From Dictyobacter kobayashii (GTDB lineage Bacteria > Chloroflexota > Ktedonobacteria > Ktedonobacterales > Ktedonobacteraceae): a stretch of 64,000 nucleotides of DNA. Both the position numbers and the translations under genes were made by a program. The stretch spans positions 1,178,001 through 1,242,000 of the forward strand of contig NZ_BIFS01000002.1 in NCBI RefSeq assembly GCF_003967555.1, in the 5' to 3' direction. This document shows, in pieces, positions 63,685-64,000 of the stretch. The notes under the pieces were generated by a model that was given only the letters and a program-made list of their open reading frames with translations, had not been told where the DNA came from and ran no database searches. Each line of letters begins with the position of its first letter. Position 1 is the stretch's first letter.

Positions 63685-64000
63685 TGCGAAGTCAGCCTTT
63701 CTCTTGGGTCAAAACAGGTTACACATTTGCACGGTTTATTTAAAGGAATAAGGATAGATCGAGTGTATATGCTTCATGCACAAAAGTCAATATTTATATT
63801 AATAAACGAAAAGGGTTATGAAATTCACGCACAAAACAGGTTTAATTGTTTAGTTTTTTACTAAATATACTAGCCAGATTGGCTATCTTTTACATTCCCC
63901 CCTTCGGCGGGAATGGAGGAGGAAATGAGCGGGGACACCCGCTCCCTGGCAGGTGGGGCTCGCCGCCCCACCTGCACCTCCCTGCTTTCTACCAACTTCA
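63685..64000. other. Spacer with GC-rich hairpins at the window edge
   Basis: AT-rich to about 63890, then a GC-rich stretch with hairpins GAGCGGG/CCCGCTC (63928-63945) and GCAGGTGGGGC/GCCCCACCTGC (63949-63975). No gene seen. The GC-rich part resembles the spacer at 58569-58620 in style and may be another palindromic repeat. Confidence 0.5.

Noticed and set aside
1-64000. tRNA or rRNA genes
   Set aside because: No cloverleaf with a GTTCRANYC loop and no rRNA-like conserved stretch was noticed by eye; a covariance search was not possible here.

Overview
The window looks like a chromosomal segment of a filamentous or spore-forming Chloroflexota bacterium, most likely class Ktedonobacteria. This is inferred from content only: a KaiC-like ATPase linked to hybrid histidine kinases, NB-ARC/TPR/LuxR and STAND-type regulators, many sugar hydrolases, moderate GC with AT-rich spacers, and many palindromic repeats. 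No marker gene (rRNA, ribosomal protein) is present and I saw no tRNA.

Layout. 1-3.4 kb: end of a beta-propeller gene, a pseudo-receiver/V4R-like protein (804-1946) whose paralogue lies at the other end of the window (62545-63684), a hypothetical protein, and a small Gly/Tyr/His-rich peptide with a double-glycine-type leader. 3.5-8.3 kb: signalling operon (small protein, two-domain KaiC-like ATPase, receiver, two histidine kinases). 8.3-8.75 kb: large hairpin/tandem repeat array. 8.9-12.2 kb: AfsR/LuxR-type regulator and a small protein. 12.2-16.7 kb: MFS exporter divergent from a PadR-controlled ABC efflux operon, then a TnpB remnant. 17.6-23 kb: secreted alpha/alpha-barrel protein, low-complexity protein, GH13 enzyme. 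23.1-26.1 kb: inverted-repeat element, phosphatase, MFS exporter, 90-bp tandem repeats. 26.1-31.6 kb: SDR, RidA, AraC regulator, MFS, alpha/beta hydrolase, SDR. 31.7-33.3 kb: complete ISKra4-type insertion sequence. 33.4-37 kb: TetR regulator and a multicopper oxidase/membrane protein/TspO operon sharing operator palindromes. 37.5-41.2 kb: secreted protein, RHH-VOC fusion, small protein, amidohydrolase. 41.2-50.7 kb: polysaccharide (probably arabinan-type) utilisation locus: GH43, sialidase-fold enzyme, GH2, two ABC permeases and a binding protein, with a divergent LacI regulator and a clear promoter/operator. 50.7-54.1 kb: pseudokinase-TPR protein and membrane coiled-coil protein. 54.4-60.2 kb: ThiXYZ/SsuABC-like importer and a deaminase-type amidohydrolase, separated by an intact IS4-type element. 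60.2-63.7 kb: membrane-anchored P-loop/TPR protein and the second pseudo-receiver protein.

Two themes cut across the window. (1) At least six genes are broken by what reads as the loss of exactly one base, each in a short homopolymer or doublet. Adding one base restores a family-like product every time, which looks more like residual assembly error than true pseudogenes. (2) Several non-coding loci hold long near-perfect palindromes joined to tandem copies (8.3, 25.5, 43.5, 49.45, 62.4 kb). Two of them share a GC-rich head while their hairpin arms have changed in a compensatory way. This is the best candidate for an undescribed repeat system here.
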